From contig CALCVT010000055.1 in assembly GCA_937906495.1 (NCBI GenBank), forward strand, positions 1 to 58,255: 58,255 nt of DNA, read 5' to 3'. The notes beneath the pieces are model-generated. The model made no database searches, had not been told where the DNA came from, and saw only the letters and a list, made by a program, of their open reading frames with translations. The number at the start of each line of letters is the position of its first letter. Position 1 is the stretch's first letter. Both the position numbers and the translations under genes were made by a program. The DNA is from an uncultured Prevotella sp. GTDB lineage: Bacteria; Bacteroidota; Bacteroidia; Bacteroidales; Bacteroidaceae. Shown piece after piece: positions 35,147-43,431 of the stretch.

Positions 35147-35310
35147 CACCTTGAAACTGACAAGGTATTATTTCATTGGCCGAAACACACCAACAACCGG
35201 GTTTACCGACCATTTGTCACAGCCTCAGCCAGCTGCTTCAGGCTCACAAACCCCACTCCCGCTAAGCTGTATGTTTCTGCCCTCAGTTATAAGGTATTAG
35301 ATTTAAGTGT

Positions 35311-37110
35311 ATGCAAGACATTCGTAACATTGCCATTATTGCTCACGTAGACCACGGCAAAACTACCCTCGTAGACAAAATGCTTTTGGCCGGAAACCTT
35401 TTCCGCAAAAACCAAAACGCAGGCGAACTCATCCTCGACAACAATGACCTGGAGCGCGAGCGAGGCATAACCATCCTCTCTAAAAACGTGTCTATCCGAT
35501 ATAAAGATGTCAAAATCAATATCATCGACACACCGGGACACTCCGACTTTGGCGGAGAGGTAGAGCGCGTGCTTAACATGGCCGACGGATGTATCCTGCT
35601 GGTCGATGCTTTCGAAGGCCCGATGCCTCAAACACGCTTCGTCTTGCAAAAAGCACTTGAGATTGGACTCAAACCTATTGTTGTAGTCAACAAGGTTGAC
35701 AAACCCAACTGCCGCCCTGAGGAAGTATACGAAATGGTTTTCGACCTCATGTGCGACCTCAACGCTACCGAAGACCAACTGGACTTTCCCGTAATCTACG
35801 GTTCAGCCAAGAACAACTGGATGGGCGAAGACTACAATACGCCTACCGACAACATAAACTACCTGCTCGATAAGATTATTGAGGTTATTCCATCGCCGCA
35901 ACAACTCGAAGGAACACCGCAGATGCTTATCACCTCGCTCGACTACTCTAACTACACCGGACGCATCGCCGTAGGACGCGTGCACCGCGGAACTATTCAA
36001 GAGGGTATGAAGTGCGTGATTGCTCACCGTGACGGTACGTTGGAGAAGACTCAAATTAAAGAAGTACATACCTTTGAAGGCATGGGCCGGCAAAAAACTG
36101 ACAGCGTATCATCGGGTGATATCTGTGCCGTCGTAGGATTGGAAAACTTCGAAATCGGAGATACCATCTGCGACTTCGAAAATCCTGAACCCTTACCAAC
36201 CATTGCCATCGACGAGCCGACCATGTCGATGCTCTTTGCTATCAACGACTCGCCCTTCTTCGGCAAAGAAGGTAAGTTCTGCACTTCGCGGCATATTAAC
36301 GACCGACTTGAAAAAGAACTTGAAAAAGACCTTGCACTACGAGTTAGCCGCACTGAAACGGGCGACAGCTGGACGGTGAGCGGACGCGGTGTGCTGCACC
36401 TCTCCATTCTGATTGAAACTATGCGCCGCGAGGGCTACGAGCTCCAGGTTGGACAACCGCAGGTAATTTACAAAGAAATTGACGGCGAGAAATGCGAACC
36501 CATCGAGGAACTTACCATCAACGTCCCCGAGGAGTTTGCCTCGAAAATGATTGATATGGTTACGCGCCGTAAGGGTGAGATGACCTCTATGCAGAATTTG
36601 GGCGAACGCGTAGACATTGAGTTCGACATCCCTTCGCGCGGCATTATCGGCTTGCGTACAAATGTACTTACAGCCTCGCAGGGCGAAGCTATCATGGCTC
36701 ACCGCTTTAAAGAGTACCAACCTTACAAGGGCGACATCCAGCGCCGCTCAAACGGTTCAATGATTGCCCTCGAATCGGGTACAGCCTACGCTTATGCCAT
36801 TGACCACCTTCAAGATCGCGGCCGCTTCTTTATCAACCCACAAGACGAGGTGTATGCCGGACAAGTGGTGGGCGAACACGTTCACGATAACGACCTTGTG
36901 GTAAACGTAACCAAAGCCAAACAGCTGACCAATATGCGCGCCTCGGGAGCCGACGACAAAGCCCGCATCATACCGCCCGTGATTTTCTCACTGGAGGAAG
37001 CTCTCGAATACATCAAGGAGGACGAATACATTGAGGTAACACCCAAATCGATGCGTATGCGCAAAATCATTCTCGACCACTTGACCCGTAAACGCGCCAA
37101 CCGCGATTAA
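35311..37110 (+). CDS. typA: Ribosome-associated GTPase TypA/BipA
   Basis: Translational GTPase related to EF-G, involved in ribosome assembly and stress adaptation. 599 residues. G1 HVDHGKT (12-18), switch I region RERGITI, G3 DTPGHSDFGGEVERV, G4 NKVDKP, then domains II and III (about 200-370) and the BipA-specific C-terminal domain (from about 480, GSMIALESGTAYAYAID). It is a single gene with a long leader, ending at the hairpin at 37145. LepA is excluded by the BipA-type C-terminus. Confidence 0.97.
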   Translation: MQDIRNIAIIAHVDHGKTTLVDKMLLAGNLFRKNQNAGELILDNNDLERERGITILSKNVSIRYKDVKINIIDTPGHSDFGGEVERVLNMADGCILLVDAFEGPMPQTRFVLQKALEIGLKPIVVVNKVDKPNCRPEEVYEMVFDLMCDLNATEDQLDFPVIYGSAKNNWMGEDYNTPTDNINYLLDKIIEVIPSPQQLEGTPQMLITSLDYSNYTGRIAVGRVHRGTIQEGMKCVIAHRDGTLEKTQIKEVHTFEGMGRQKTDSVSSGDICAVVGLENFEIGDTICDFENPEPLPTIAIDEPTMSMLFAINDSPFFGKEGKFCTSRHINDRLEKELEKDLALRVSRTETGDSWTVSGRGVLHLSILIETMRREGYELQVGQPQVIYKEIDGEKCEPIEELTINVPEEFASKMIDMVTRRKGEMTSMQNLGERVDIEFDIPSRGIIGLRTNVLTASQGEAIMAHRFKEYQPYKGDIQRRSNGSMIALESGTAYAYAIDHLQDRGRFFINPQDEVYAGQVVGEHVHDNDLVVNVTKAKQLTNMRASGADDKARIIPPVIFSLEEALEYIKEDEYIEVTPKSMRMRKIILDHLTRKRANRD

Positions 37111-37144
37111 AATCTTTAACGGATTTAAAAGTCCAAACTAACCC

Positions 37145-37187
37145 AAGCCCCCGGCACACTGCCTGCAATGCAGTATGCCGGGGGCTT
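37145..37187 (+). terminator. typA terminator
   Basis: A 12-bp G+C-rich stem (37145-37156 and 37176-37187) with an inner ACTGC/GCAGT stem, 34 nt after the typA stop. The following sequence has only a weak T-run. Confidence 0.75.
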
Positions 37188-37210
37188 CGCCGTATTTTCA
37201 AATCTGACCC

Positions 37211-37294
37211 TTTGCAAAATTGACTGCCGGGTGTTGAATCGTTTACACCGAATGTTGAACACGCTACACCAGGTATTGAACATTCAACATCCAC
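37211..37294 (+). repeat. 21-nt tandem array D (3 clear units, 1 degenerate)
   Basis: The clearest array: units at 37232, 37253 and 37274 begin TGTTGAA, TGTTGAA and TATTGAA, the first two with TACACC at the same place. A degenerate unit precedes them at 37211. It lies between convergent typA and RNase H genes (gap 37111-37424), which otherwise hold only the typA terminator. Confidence 0.7.
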
Positions 37295-37424
37295 GCAGTT
37301 TCGCAGTGCTATATACAGAGATTTAAACTCTGAGCAACGGTTCGAAAATATAAGTAACCTGTTGCCCCGAATGAATTGGGATGGCTACAATTGCCTGGGC
37401 ATAACTTTATAGCCAGCCCTACAA

Positions 37425-38093
37425 CTATTTGCGGCCAAAATCGGCTGGCACTTCGCCCCAACGCGAGGTTTCCCACTTTAAGAGCGGTATGTGGCTCCAA
37501 TCATTTTGGCTGAGCCAACGCTCTGCCCGCTCTATGAGTTGGTATATGGTTTCGGTGCGCGCATTGCGCTTGAGTTTAGTGCGGCATTTCCCAGCCTTAA
37601 CCCACAACATGGCATTGCGACTATCGCTATACACGGTCATTACCCGCCCTTGCTGCTTGAGTAAGGCCAAGGCATGAACTATAGCCAAGAACTCACCGAT
37701 GTTGTTTGTTCCCTGCACCGGTCCGTAGTGAAACACCTGCTGTCCGGTGGCCAAATCTACCCCTTGGTACTCCATAGGGCCAGGATTGCCCGAACACGCA
37801 GCATCGACAGCAAGGGCACAGGCGGTTACCTCAGGAGGCAAGGGCAAAACGGTATCGGAGCGGTCGGCTGGCGGTGCCTGCAAAGGTTGCGGCTTGGGAC
37901 GCGGAGCAGTTTTGCGGGGCTTAATGTAGTCGGCCGGCGATGCATAATACGCCTCGCGAGCCTCGGCTTCGGTATCGAAAGCCTTAAAGGCAGCTCCAAC
38001 CACCCCCTTAACCTGCCGCTCACATTCGCTCCACGTGGTATAGATGCCTGGTTCTACCCCATGCCACACCACATAGTACTTTTGCTTTTTCAT
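37425..38093 (-). CDS. Ribonuclease H with viroplasmin-like N-terminal domain
   Basis: 222 residues from ATG 38093 (an ATG at 38102 adds three). The N-terminal 45 residues (KKQKYYVVWHGVEPGIYTTWSEC) are the hybrid-binding caulimovirus-viroplasmin domain, as in eukaryotic RNase H1. A basic proline-rich linker follows, then an RNase HI domain (about 80-222) with the catalytic acids in FAVDAACSGNPG-type VDAAC, NIGEFLAI, YSDSRNAMLW and the final WGEVPADFG. It degrades RNA in RNA-DNA hybrids (primers, R-loops). It lies 78 nt after the argS stop, the argS terminator lying between them. Confidence 0.9.
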   Translation of the reverse strand: MKKQKYYVVWHGVEPGIYTTWSECERQVKGVVGAAFKAFDTEAEAREAYYASPADYIKPRKTAPRPKPQPLQAPPADRSDTVLPLPPEVTACALAVDAACSGNPGPMEYQGVDLATGQQVFHYGPVQGTNNIGEFLAIVHALALLKQQGRVMTVYSDSRNAMLWVKAGKCRTKLKRNARTETIYQLIERAERWLSQNDWSHIPLLKWETSRWGEVPADFGRK

Positions 38094-38111
38094 GAAAGGC
38101 ATTCTAAAAAA

Positions 38112-38150
38112 GCGGAATCTGCGGGGAGGTTATTACCCTGCAGATTCCGC
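38112..38150 (-). terminator. argS terminator
   Basis: An 11-bp stem (38112-38122 and 38140-38150) followed on the minus strand by six T. The RNase H gene starts 19 nt beyond it. Confidence 0.85.
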
Positions 38151-38171
38151 CGGCTTATGAGTTTATAATGC

Positions 38172-39989
38172 TTACATGCGCTCAGGCATCTCGATACCGA
38201 GAAGGCCCATGCCCAAACGTACCACCTTGGCTACGCACTGCGAAAGTACAAGGCGGAATGCCTGCTTCCGGGCATCGCTCTCACGCAGGATGCTAAAGTC
38301 GTGGTAGAACTGGTTGTACTCCTTTACCAGGTCGTAGCAATAGTTGGCTATAGCTGCGGGCTGATACTCAGTACCTGCCTGACGCACCACTGAGGCAAAG
38401 TCGGCTACATGCTGTACAATTTCCTCTTCCTTGGTCGATAGTTCTACATCAACGGGCAGGTGCTCGGGCATAACGATTCCGGCATCGGCAGCCTTACGCA
38501 GGATGGAACGGATACGAGCATAAGTGTACTGGATAAACGGACCGGTATTACCATTAAAGTCAATGCTCTCTTCGGGGTTGAAGAGCATGTTCTTGCGAGC
38601 ATCAACCTTCAACAGGAAATACTTAAGGGCACCCATACCTACAATGCGGGCCACTTCGGCCTTTTCTTCCTCCGACATATCGTCGAACTTACCGGCAGCC
38701 TCAACCGTCTGGCGGGCCTGGGCTATCATTCCGGCTACGAGGTCGTCGGCATCGACTACCGTACCTTCACGGCTCTTCATCTTGCCGTTGGGAAGCTCAA
38801 CCATACCATAGGAGAAGTGAACCAGGCTCTTGCCCCATTCAAAACCAAGTTTGTCGAGCAGGATGGAGAGTACCTGGAAGTGGTAGTTTTGCTCATTACC
38901 CACCACATAAATCATCTTGTCGATGGGGAAGTCCTGGAAACGGAGCTTTGCCGTACCAATATCCTGTGTCATGTAAACACTGGTGCCATCTGCACGGAGC
39001 AAGAGTTTCTCGTCAAGCCCTTCAGCTGTAAGGTCAGCCCATACAGAACCGTCCTCCTTACGGAAGAAGATGCCTTTTTCCAATCCTTCTTCTACCTTTT
39101 CTTTTCCTTCAAGGTAGGTATCGCTTTCGTAATATATCTTGTCAAAGTTTACACCCAAGGCCTTGTAGGTCTCGTCAAAGCCAGCATAAACCCATTCGTT
39201 CATTTTACGCCACAATGCACGTACTTCAGGATCGTTTGCCTCCCACTTTACGAGCATGTCGTGTGCCTCCTGCATGAGGGGCGACTCTTTTTTGGCACGC
39301 TCACCGGCAGCCTCTTCATCCATTCCCTCGGCTACAAATTTGGCTGTGAGTTGTTTAACCTCTTCGCGGTAGTGCTTGTCGAAGGCCACGTAGTAATCGC
39401 CAATCAGGTGATCGCCCTTCTTGCCCGAAGTCTGCGGAGTTTCGCCATTGCCATACTTGAGCCAAGCCAACATCGACTTACAGATGTGAATACCACGGTC
39501 GTTCACAATATTAGTCTTAACAACCCGGTTTCCGTTAGCCTCGACTACACTGGCCAAAGCCCATCCTAGCAGGTTGTTACGCACATGTCCAAGATGCAAG
39601 GGCTTATTGGTATTGGGCGAAGAATACTCTATCATAACCAACGGGCTGTTTTCCGTAGGTTTTTGAATACCAAACTGGGGGTCGGCATTGATATCTTCAA
39701 GCAGTGCCACCCACTGTGCAGGAGCAATAACCATATTCAAGAACCCTGCAACTGCGTTAAACGAAGCGATGAGAGCTGTATTCTGTTGAATCCATTGGCC
39801 TATTTCCTTTGCTGTATCCTCAGGTTTCTTGCGCGAAATCTTTAGGAGCGGAAATACAACCAGGGTGAGGTGTCCTTCAAAATCTTTTTTTGTTTTTTGC
39901 AGCGTTATCTGCTCGGGCTTGATATCCTGGCCATACAAAGCCTTGACTGCCTCGGCTACTGCTACATAAAGCTGTTGTTCTATCTTCAT
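38172..39989 (-). CDS. argS: Arginyl-tRNA synthetase
   Basis: Charges tRNA-Arg. 605 residues, class I. The N-terminal additional domain (about 1-110) is followed by the HIGH-type SSPNTNKPLHLGHVRNNLLG (about 129-148, HLGH), a KMSKS-like GKMKSREG (about 405) and the C-terminal DALR anticodon-binding domain (about 485-605, ending GMGLLGIEMPERM). It probably forms its own transcript: about 200 nt separate it from the LpxL-like gene upstream, and a terminator follows. No good -7 box was found in its leader. Confidence 0.97.
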   Translation of the reverse strand: MKIEQQLYVAVAEAVKALYGQDIKPEQITLQKTKKDFEGHLTLVVFPLLKISRKKPEDTAKEIGQWIQQNTALIASFNAVAGFLNMVIAPAQWVALLEDINADPQFGIQKPTENSPLVMIEYSSPNTNKPLHLGHVRNNLLGWALASVVEANGNRVVKTNIVNDRGIHICKSMLAWLKYGNGETPQTSGKKGDHLIGDYYVAFDKHYREEVKQLTAKFVAEGMDEEAAGERAKKESPLMQEAHDMLVKWEANDPEVRALWRKMNEWVYAGFDETYKALGVNFDKIYYESDTYLEGKEKVEEGLEKGIFFRKEDGSVWADLTAEGLDEKLLLRADGTSVYMTQDIGTAKLRFQDFPIDKMIYVVGNEQNYHFQVLSILLDKLGFEWGKSLVHFSYGMVELPNGKMKSREGTVVDADDLVAGMIAQARQTVEAAGKFDDMSEEEKAEVARIVGMGALKYFLLKVDARKNMLFNPEESIDFNGNTGPFIQYTYARIRSILRKAADAGIVMPEHLPVDVELSTKEEEIVQHVADFASVVRQAGTEYQPAAIANYCYDLVKEYNQFYHDFSILRESDARKQAFRLVLSQCVAKVVRLGMGLLGIEMPERM

Positions 39990-40119
39990 CGTTATGTCTT
40001 TGTTAATTTACTTGTTTCTATGTTTTTAAACGGCTTTTAATAAGCGACTGCGTCTCTACCGTAAAAGAGTAAAGTTTCATCGAACTTATAGGTTGGGAAG
40101 CAGGAAAGGATATAGTGCT

Positions 40120-40182
40120 TGTTGAATGCTCTACACGGCATGTTAAAAGTCAAACACTGCTTTTTGAAAACCCGATATCCTT
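40120..40182 (+). repeat. 21-nt tandem array E (2 clear units, 1 degenerate)
   Basis: Units at 40120 (TGTTGAA, then TACAC) and 40141 (TGTTAAA, then ACACT) with a degenerate third at 40162 (TTTTGAAAA). It occupies the gap between the LpxL-like gene (3' end at 40193) and the upstream side of argS. Confidence 0.6.
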
Positions 40183-40192
40183 GGTCGAAAAT

Positions 40193-41074
40193 CTACTTTG
40201 TACTATCCGTACGTTTATGCTTCCATCTGCGGTGTGTCCACAGCCATAAGTGCGGCGCCTCGTTAATTTCTTGTTCTAAGCGACGCATATAGCGTTCGGT
40301 CAACTCGTAGTCAGGATATTCGGCCATATCTGAAGTGAGGCGTTCAAGGGTACACTCGTAATAGCCTCTCCGAGGGCGGGTGATATGTACGAAATAGGCT
40401 GCTGCTCCAACCTTTTTCCCTATTCGCTCTGCCCCGGTAAAGATGGGCGTATCCTGGTGCAAAAATTGCATCCAGTCGTGTATGCTGTTTGGACGCGGAC
40501 TTTGGTCTGAAATAAAGCCGATGTGGGTGGGCACGCCCTGACGCTTTAATGTCAGAATACGGCGCAGGGCATCGTACTTGGATATATTCTCACCTCCAAA
40601 GCGCGACCGCATTTCGTAGAATATATGGTCAAAGGTGGTATTATGCAGGGGGGTATAGAGCTGGGCACAATGCCTGCGGCTCCAAAGCACAATGCTTGAT
40701 ATCCACTCCCAATTTCCGTAATGTCCGAGCATCAAGAAACAAAATGGTTGGCGGTCCAGTTCCTGGTCCATCTGCTCTACACCTTTCACTTGCATTCGCC
40801 GTTTCATTTCTTCCGGAGTCATGGTCATGAACTTGACAGTTTCGACCACATAATCGCAGAAAAAGCGATAAAATCGGCGCTCTATCTGGCGACGTTCGGC
40901 CTCCGTACGGTCTGGAAAGGAGTTGTCCAGATTTTCGCGCACCACCCGCCGCCTGTAACGCACCACGTGGTAGGCCAGGACGTAGAGCAAATCGGAGAGC
41001 CGGTAGAGCCCCCACATCGGAATGCGCGAAAGCAAATGCAGGAACAGGCGAGCCATTCGTTCGGTTAGTTTCAT
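40193..41074 (-). CDS. Lipid A biosynthesis acyltransferase, LpxL/HtrB-like
   Basis: Adds a secondary acyl chain to the lipid A precursor at the inner membrane. 293 residues. One N-terminal hydrophobic segment (about 8-38) is followed by the acyltransferase motif GHYGNWEW with catalytic His118 and Glu123 (HX4E). SDQSPRP and GAERIGKKVGAAAYFVHI are further family blocks, and the C-terminus ends in the usual PHLWLWTHRRWKHKR. It is 22 nt downstream of the EnvC-like gene and ends the dut-to-lpxL run. LpxL, LpxM and LpxP cannot be told apart here. Confidence 0.93.
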   Translation of the reverse strand: MKLTERMARLFLHLLSRIPMWGLYRLSDLLYVLAYHVVRYRRRVVRENLDNSFPDRTEAERRQIERRFYRFFCDYVVETVKFMTMTPEEMKRRMQVKGVEQMDQELDRQPFCFLMLGHYGNWEWISSIVLWSRRHCAQLYTPLHNTTFDHIFYEMRSRFGGENISKYDALRRILTLKRQGVPTHIGFISDQSPRPNSIHDWMQFLHQDTPIFTGAERIGKKVGAAAYFVHITRPRRGYYECTLERLTSDMAEYPDYELTERYMRRLEQEINEAPHLWLWTHRRWKHKRTDSTK

Positions 41075-41096
41075 AAAGTTTGAAAGTCGGTATGCG

Positions 41097-42452
41097 CTAT
41101 CGTCCGAGCCATGACTCAGGGTTTAAGCGCGTGGTTTCTTTGTGGAGTTGGAACTGGAGCGTGCAGTTACCCGAGGCGTCAGTAGCTATGCGTCCCAATG
41201 CCTGGCGCGTATCTACCTGCTGCCCTTTACGCACCGATACTGCCGACAAATTGCAATATACCGATAAGTAAGAGCCGTGGCGCACAATGACATTGTACAT
41301 GCCTCCATAGTGGAAGATAGAGGTAACCTCGCCTTTGAAAACGGCACGTGCCTGTGCTCCGGGCCGGGCTGTGATATTTATGCCCTTGCTATCGAGTTGC
41401 ACCCCATTCAGTCCCGGCACATTGTAGCGGCCATAATGCATGGTAATGGAGTATGAACCGGTTACAGGTATAGGCAGTCGTCCGCGGTTGGCAGCAAAAC
41501 TGTTTGAAAGAGCACGATCTACATTATCGGGTTCATGGAATTTGGGCGTTGCTGCAGCGTTCTCTGAACGCTCAGAACGGCTGCCCGATTTTTTACCGGC
41601 AGCAACTTTAGCTCTTTTGCGCTTTTCGGCCTCAGCCTTTTCCCTTTGTGCTTTTAGTCGCTTTTGTCGTGCTATTTCGGCCTTTCTTCTGCGTTCGGCT
41701 TCCTTACGCCGGCGCTCGGCAGCTGCTATTTCTTCTTTAATAAGTTTGTCTATGCGTGCATTGAGTGCCACATACTTTTTGCGCTGCTGGGCTATTGATG
41801 CCTGCAGTTGACGCTGCTTTTTATTGAGTTTGTCAATTACCTGCTGGCGCTCCTGCTGCTGTGCCTGCAACTTACGGGTTTCCTGCTGTCCTTGCGCATA
41901 TAGGCGGTCTTTCTCGGCTTTTGCTCCGAGCAGTTCTTGCCGTTTAGCATTTACCTGGGCCTCTTTAGCCTGTATAACTCGGCCTTGTGCTACCTGAAAC
42001 TTTGAGAAACTGGTTACATAGCGCATACGGCGATACATTTGCCGAAAGTTTTTAGCCGAAAGTATGAACTGCCATTTTGAAAAGCGCATGCGGTTGCCAT
42101 ACATATAGTCTACCGCCCGCCGATATTTACGTTTGCACTCCAACAGGTCGTTTTCCAAGAGTTGCAACTGCTTTTCCAATCCACCTATATCGGATGCCAG
42201 CATGGTTATTTCGGCATGAATGCCGTTTACATACTTTTGCTGTCCCTCGATTTGAGCATTTATAACCTGCAAATTCGAGAGTTGCGAATGAACATCCTTT
42301 TTTGTAGTTCGCAACAGTTGCTCCTGGTTGGCAATGTCCTTTTTCAGACTTGTCTGTTCGCGCTGCAACGAACGTATTTTCTTATTTGTCTGTGCCGGCA
42401 ACTGCAGACAAGCAGTCAGCATGACGAGTCCGGCTAATAGATATCGGAGCAT
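41097..42452 (-). CDS. EnvC-like coiled-coil murein hydrolase activator
   Basis: 451 residues. A signal peptide (to about LPAQ, residue 21) is followed by long coiled coils (about 22-300, rich in Gln, Lys, Glu and Arg) and a C-terminal LytM/M23 domain (about 325-450). The M23 metal-binding residues are not intact: the usual H-x-x-x-D is replaced (GVQLDSKG) and the H-x-H by SYLSVYCNL, as in EnvC, which activates amidases rather than cutting peptidoglycan itself. Its partners are probably AmiC-type amidases during division. It lies 7 nt after the DUF4292 lipoprotein gene. Confidence 0.9.
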   Translation of the reverse strand: MLRYLLAGLVMLTACLQLPAQTNKKIRSLQREQTSLKKDIANQEQLLRTTKKDVHSQLSNLQVINAQIEGQQKYVNGIHAEITMLASDIGGLEKQLQLLENDLLECKRKYRRAVDYMYGNRMRFSKWQFILSAKNFRQMYRRMRYVTSFSKFQVAQGRVIQAKEAQVNAKRQELLGAKAEKDRLYAQGQQETRKLQAQQQERQQVIDKLNKKQRQLQASIAQQRKKYVALNARIDKLIKEEIAAAERRRKEAERRRKAEIARQKRLKAQREKAEAEKRKRAKVAAGKKSGSRSERSENAAATPKFHEPDNVDRALSNSFAANRGRLPIPVTGSYSITMHYGRYNVPGLNGVQLDSKGINITARPGAQARAVFKGEVTSIFHYGGMYNVIVRHGSYLSVYCNLSAVSVRKGQQVDTRQALGRIATDASGNCTLQFQLHKETTRLNPESWLGR

Positions 42453-42459
42453 ACGCTAT

Positions 42460-43329
42460 TTAGAATTTGAGTCCTTTGAAAATTTCCTCCACGTTTAGAG
42501 GCTTATACCTGGACGAAAGATTGGTATAGGTTGTCCAGTCGGAATTGTTGTCGAGGTCAGAGAGCTGCAAACCCAGTTCTATATTTGTTTTTCCGCCACT
42601 CACCTGCATTTGCATCGTTGTAGGAAAGTGTCGTCCTGCAAAGGGTTTGAACTGCCCATAATTCCAACGAAACTCGGCCTTGTCTGCTGCATTTTTCCCC
42701 TTAACCAGCAATTGTTCTACAAGGGCTTGAGCGGTCGAAGTGGTAAAGGTATAAGTCAATTGTGGGGTGTCGGTCAATGTTAGTAGGGTATGGCCTGCAT
42801 GATCGGCGACTTGAAATTTACACATGGCATGTAAAGGATTTGACACGCCGGGTACAAAAATTTCATTCCAGAAGAGTGCCTGCAAGGCAGCAAAATCAAT
42901 ATTAGCTTGCTTCAGAAAACTCACATCCGTATAGGCCGCACGAACGTATTGCTTTTTCATGCGGTCTACTATGAGCACATAGCTGGGTGTAAACTCCATC
43001 AAGCCAACCTCAATGCCCATAAATCGTAATGAAAGACGTACAACTTCGTTACGCTTCATGCGCAACGATCCGCTTACAGCCAAATCCTTACCCAAGCCCT
43101 TGAGGTTAACTTTTACGCTGGCCGTCACACTGTTTTTATTGATTCTTGTCTTGGCCACACGGCTCACAAAGGCTGCTGCATCAGCTTGTTTCTGGGATGG
43201 ATGCTTGGGCGTAATCGGTACGACCCCCTCGGTGGGTGCTATGGGTTGGTTTTTTCGGTTTGCATGTTGCGAGGAACGACATCCTGCAAGGAGGACACAA
43301 GCCAGCATGATGTATAATATTCTTTTCAT
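42460..43329 (-). CDS. DUF4292-type lipoprotein
   Basis: 289 residues from ATG 43329; upstream codons in the longer frame do not form a signal peptide. Lipobox LAGC with Cys17. The body (FVSRVAKTRINKNSVTASVKVNLKG, SLRLKMG-like MKRNEVVRLSLRFMGIEVG, YVLIVDRMKKQYVRA) resembles the LolA/LolB-like beta half-barrel of DUF4292 proteins, so it may carry or receive lipoproteins or lipids at the outer membrane. The Bacteroidetes gene order dut / TPR / DUF4292 / M23 fits. It starts 102 nt after the TPR gene. Confidence 0.85.
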   Translation of the reverse strand: MKRILYIMLACVLLAGCRSSQHANRKNQPIAPTEGVVPITPKHPSQKQADAAAFVSRVAKTRINKNSVTASVKVNLKGLGKDLAVSGSLRMKRNEVVRLSLRFMGIEVGLMEFTPSYVLIVDRMKKQYVRAAYTDVSFLKQANIDFAALQALFWNEIFVPGVSNPLHAMCKFQVADHAGHTLLTLTDTPQLTYTFTTSTAQALVEQLLVKGKNAADKAEFRWNYGQFKPFAGRHFPTTMQMQVSGGKTNIELGLQLSDLDNNSDWTTYTNLSSRYKPLNVEEIFKGLKF

Positions 43330-43431
43330 TGGCTCCAAATTATTGATGGTAGTTACCTGTTCAAAGTTAAATACAACGTAGCGAACTGCTGATACGTCCA
43401 CTCCCGTTCTATCCCTGGTATCCGTTCGTTG

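Larger units (their letters stand above)
34863..35310. other. 448-bp divergent region, metG and typA promoters
   Basis: Holds two well-formed divergent promoters (34905-34935 leftward, 35116-35146 rightward). The typA leader after its start point is about 155 nt, with two AAGGTATTA copies (35161 and 35290 areas) but no recognised riboswitch or ORF. Confidence 0.65.

Noticed and set aside
38460..39569. 369-codon plus-strand frame
   Set aside because: It is antisense to argS, whose identity is certain.
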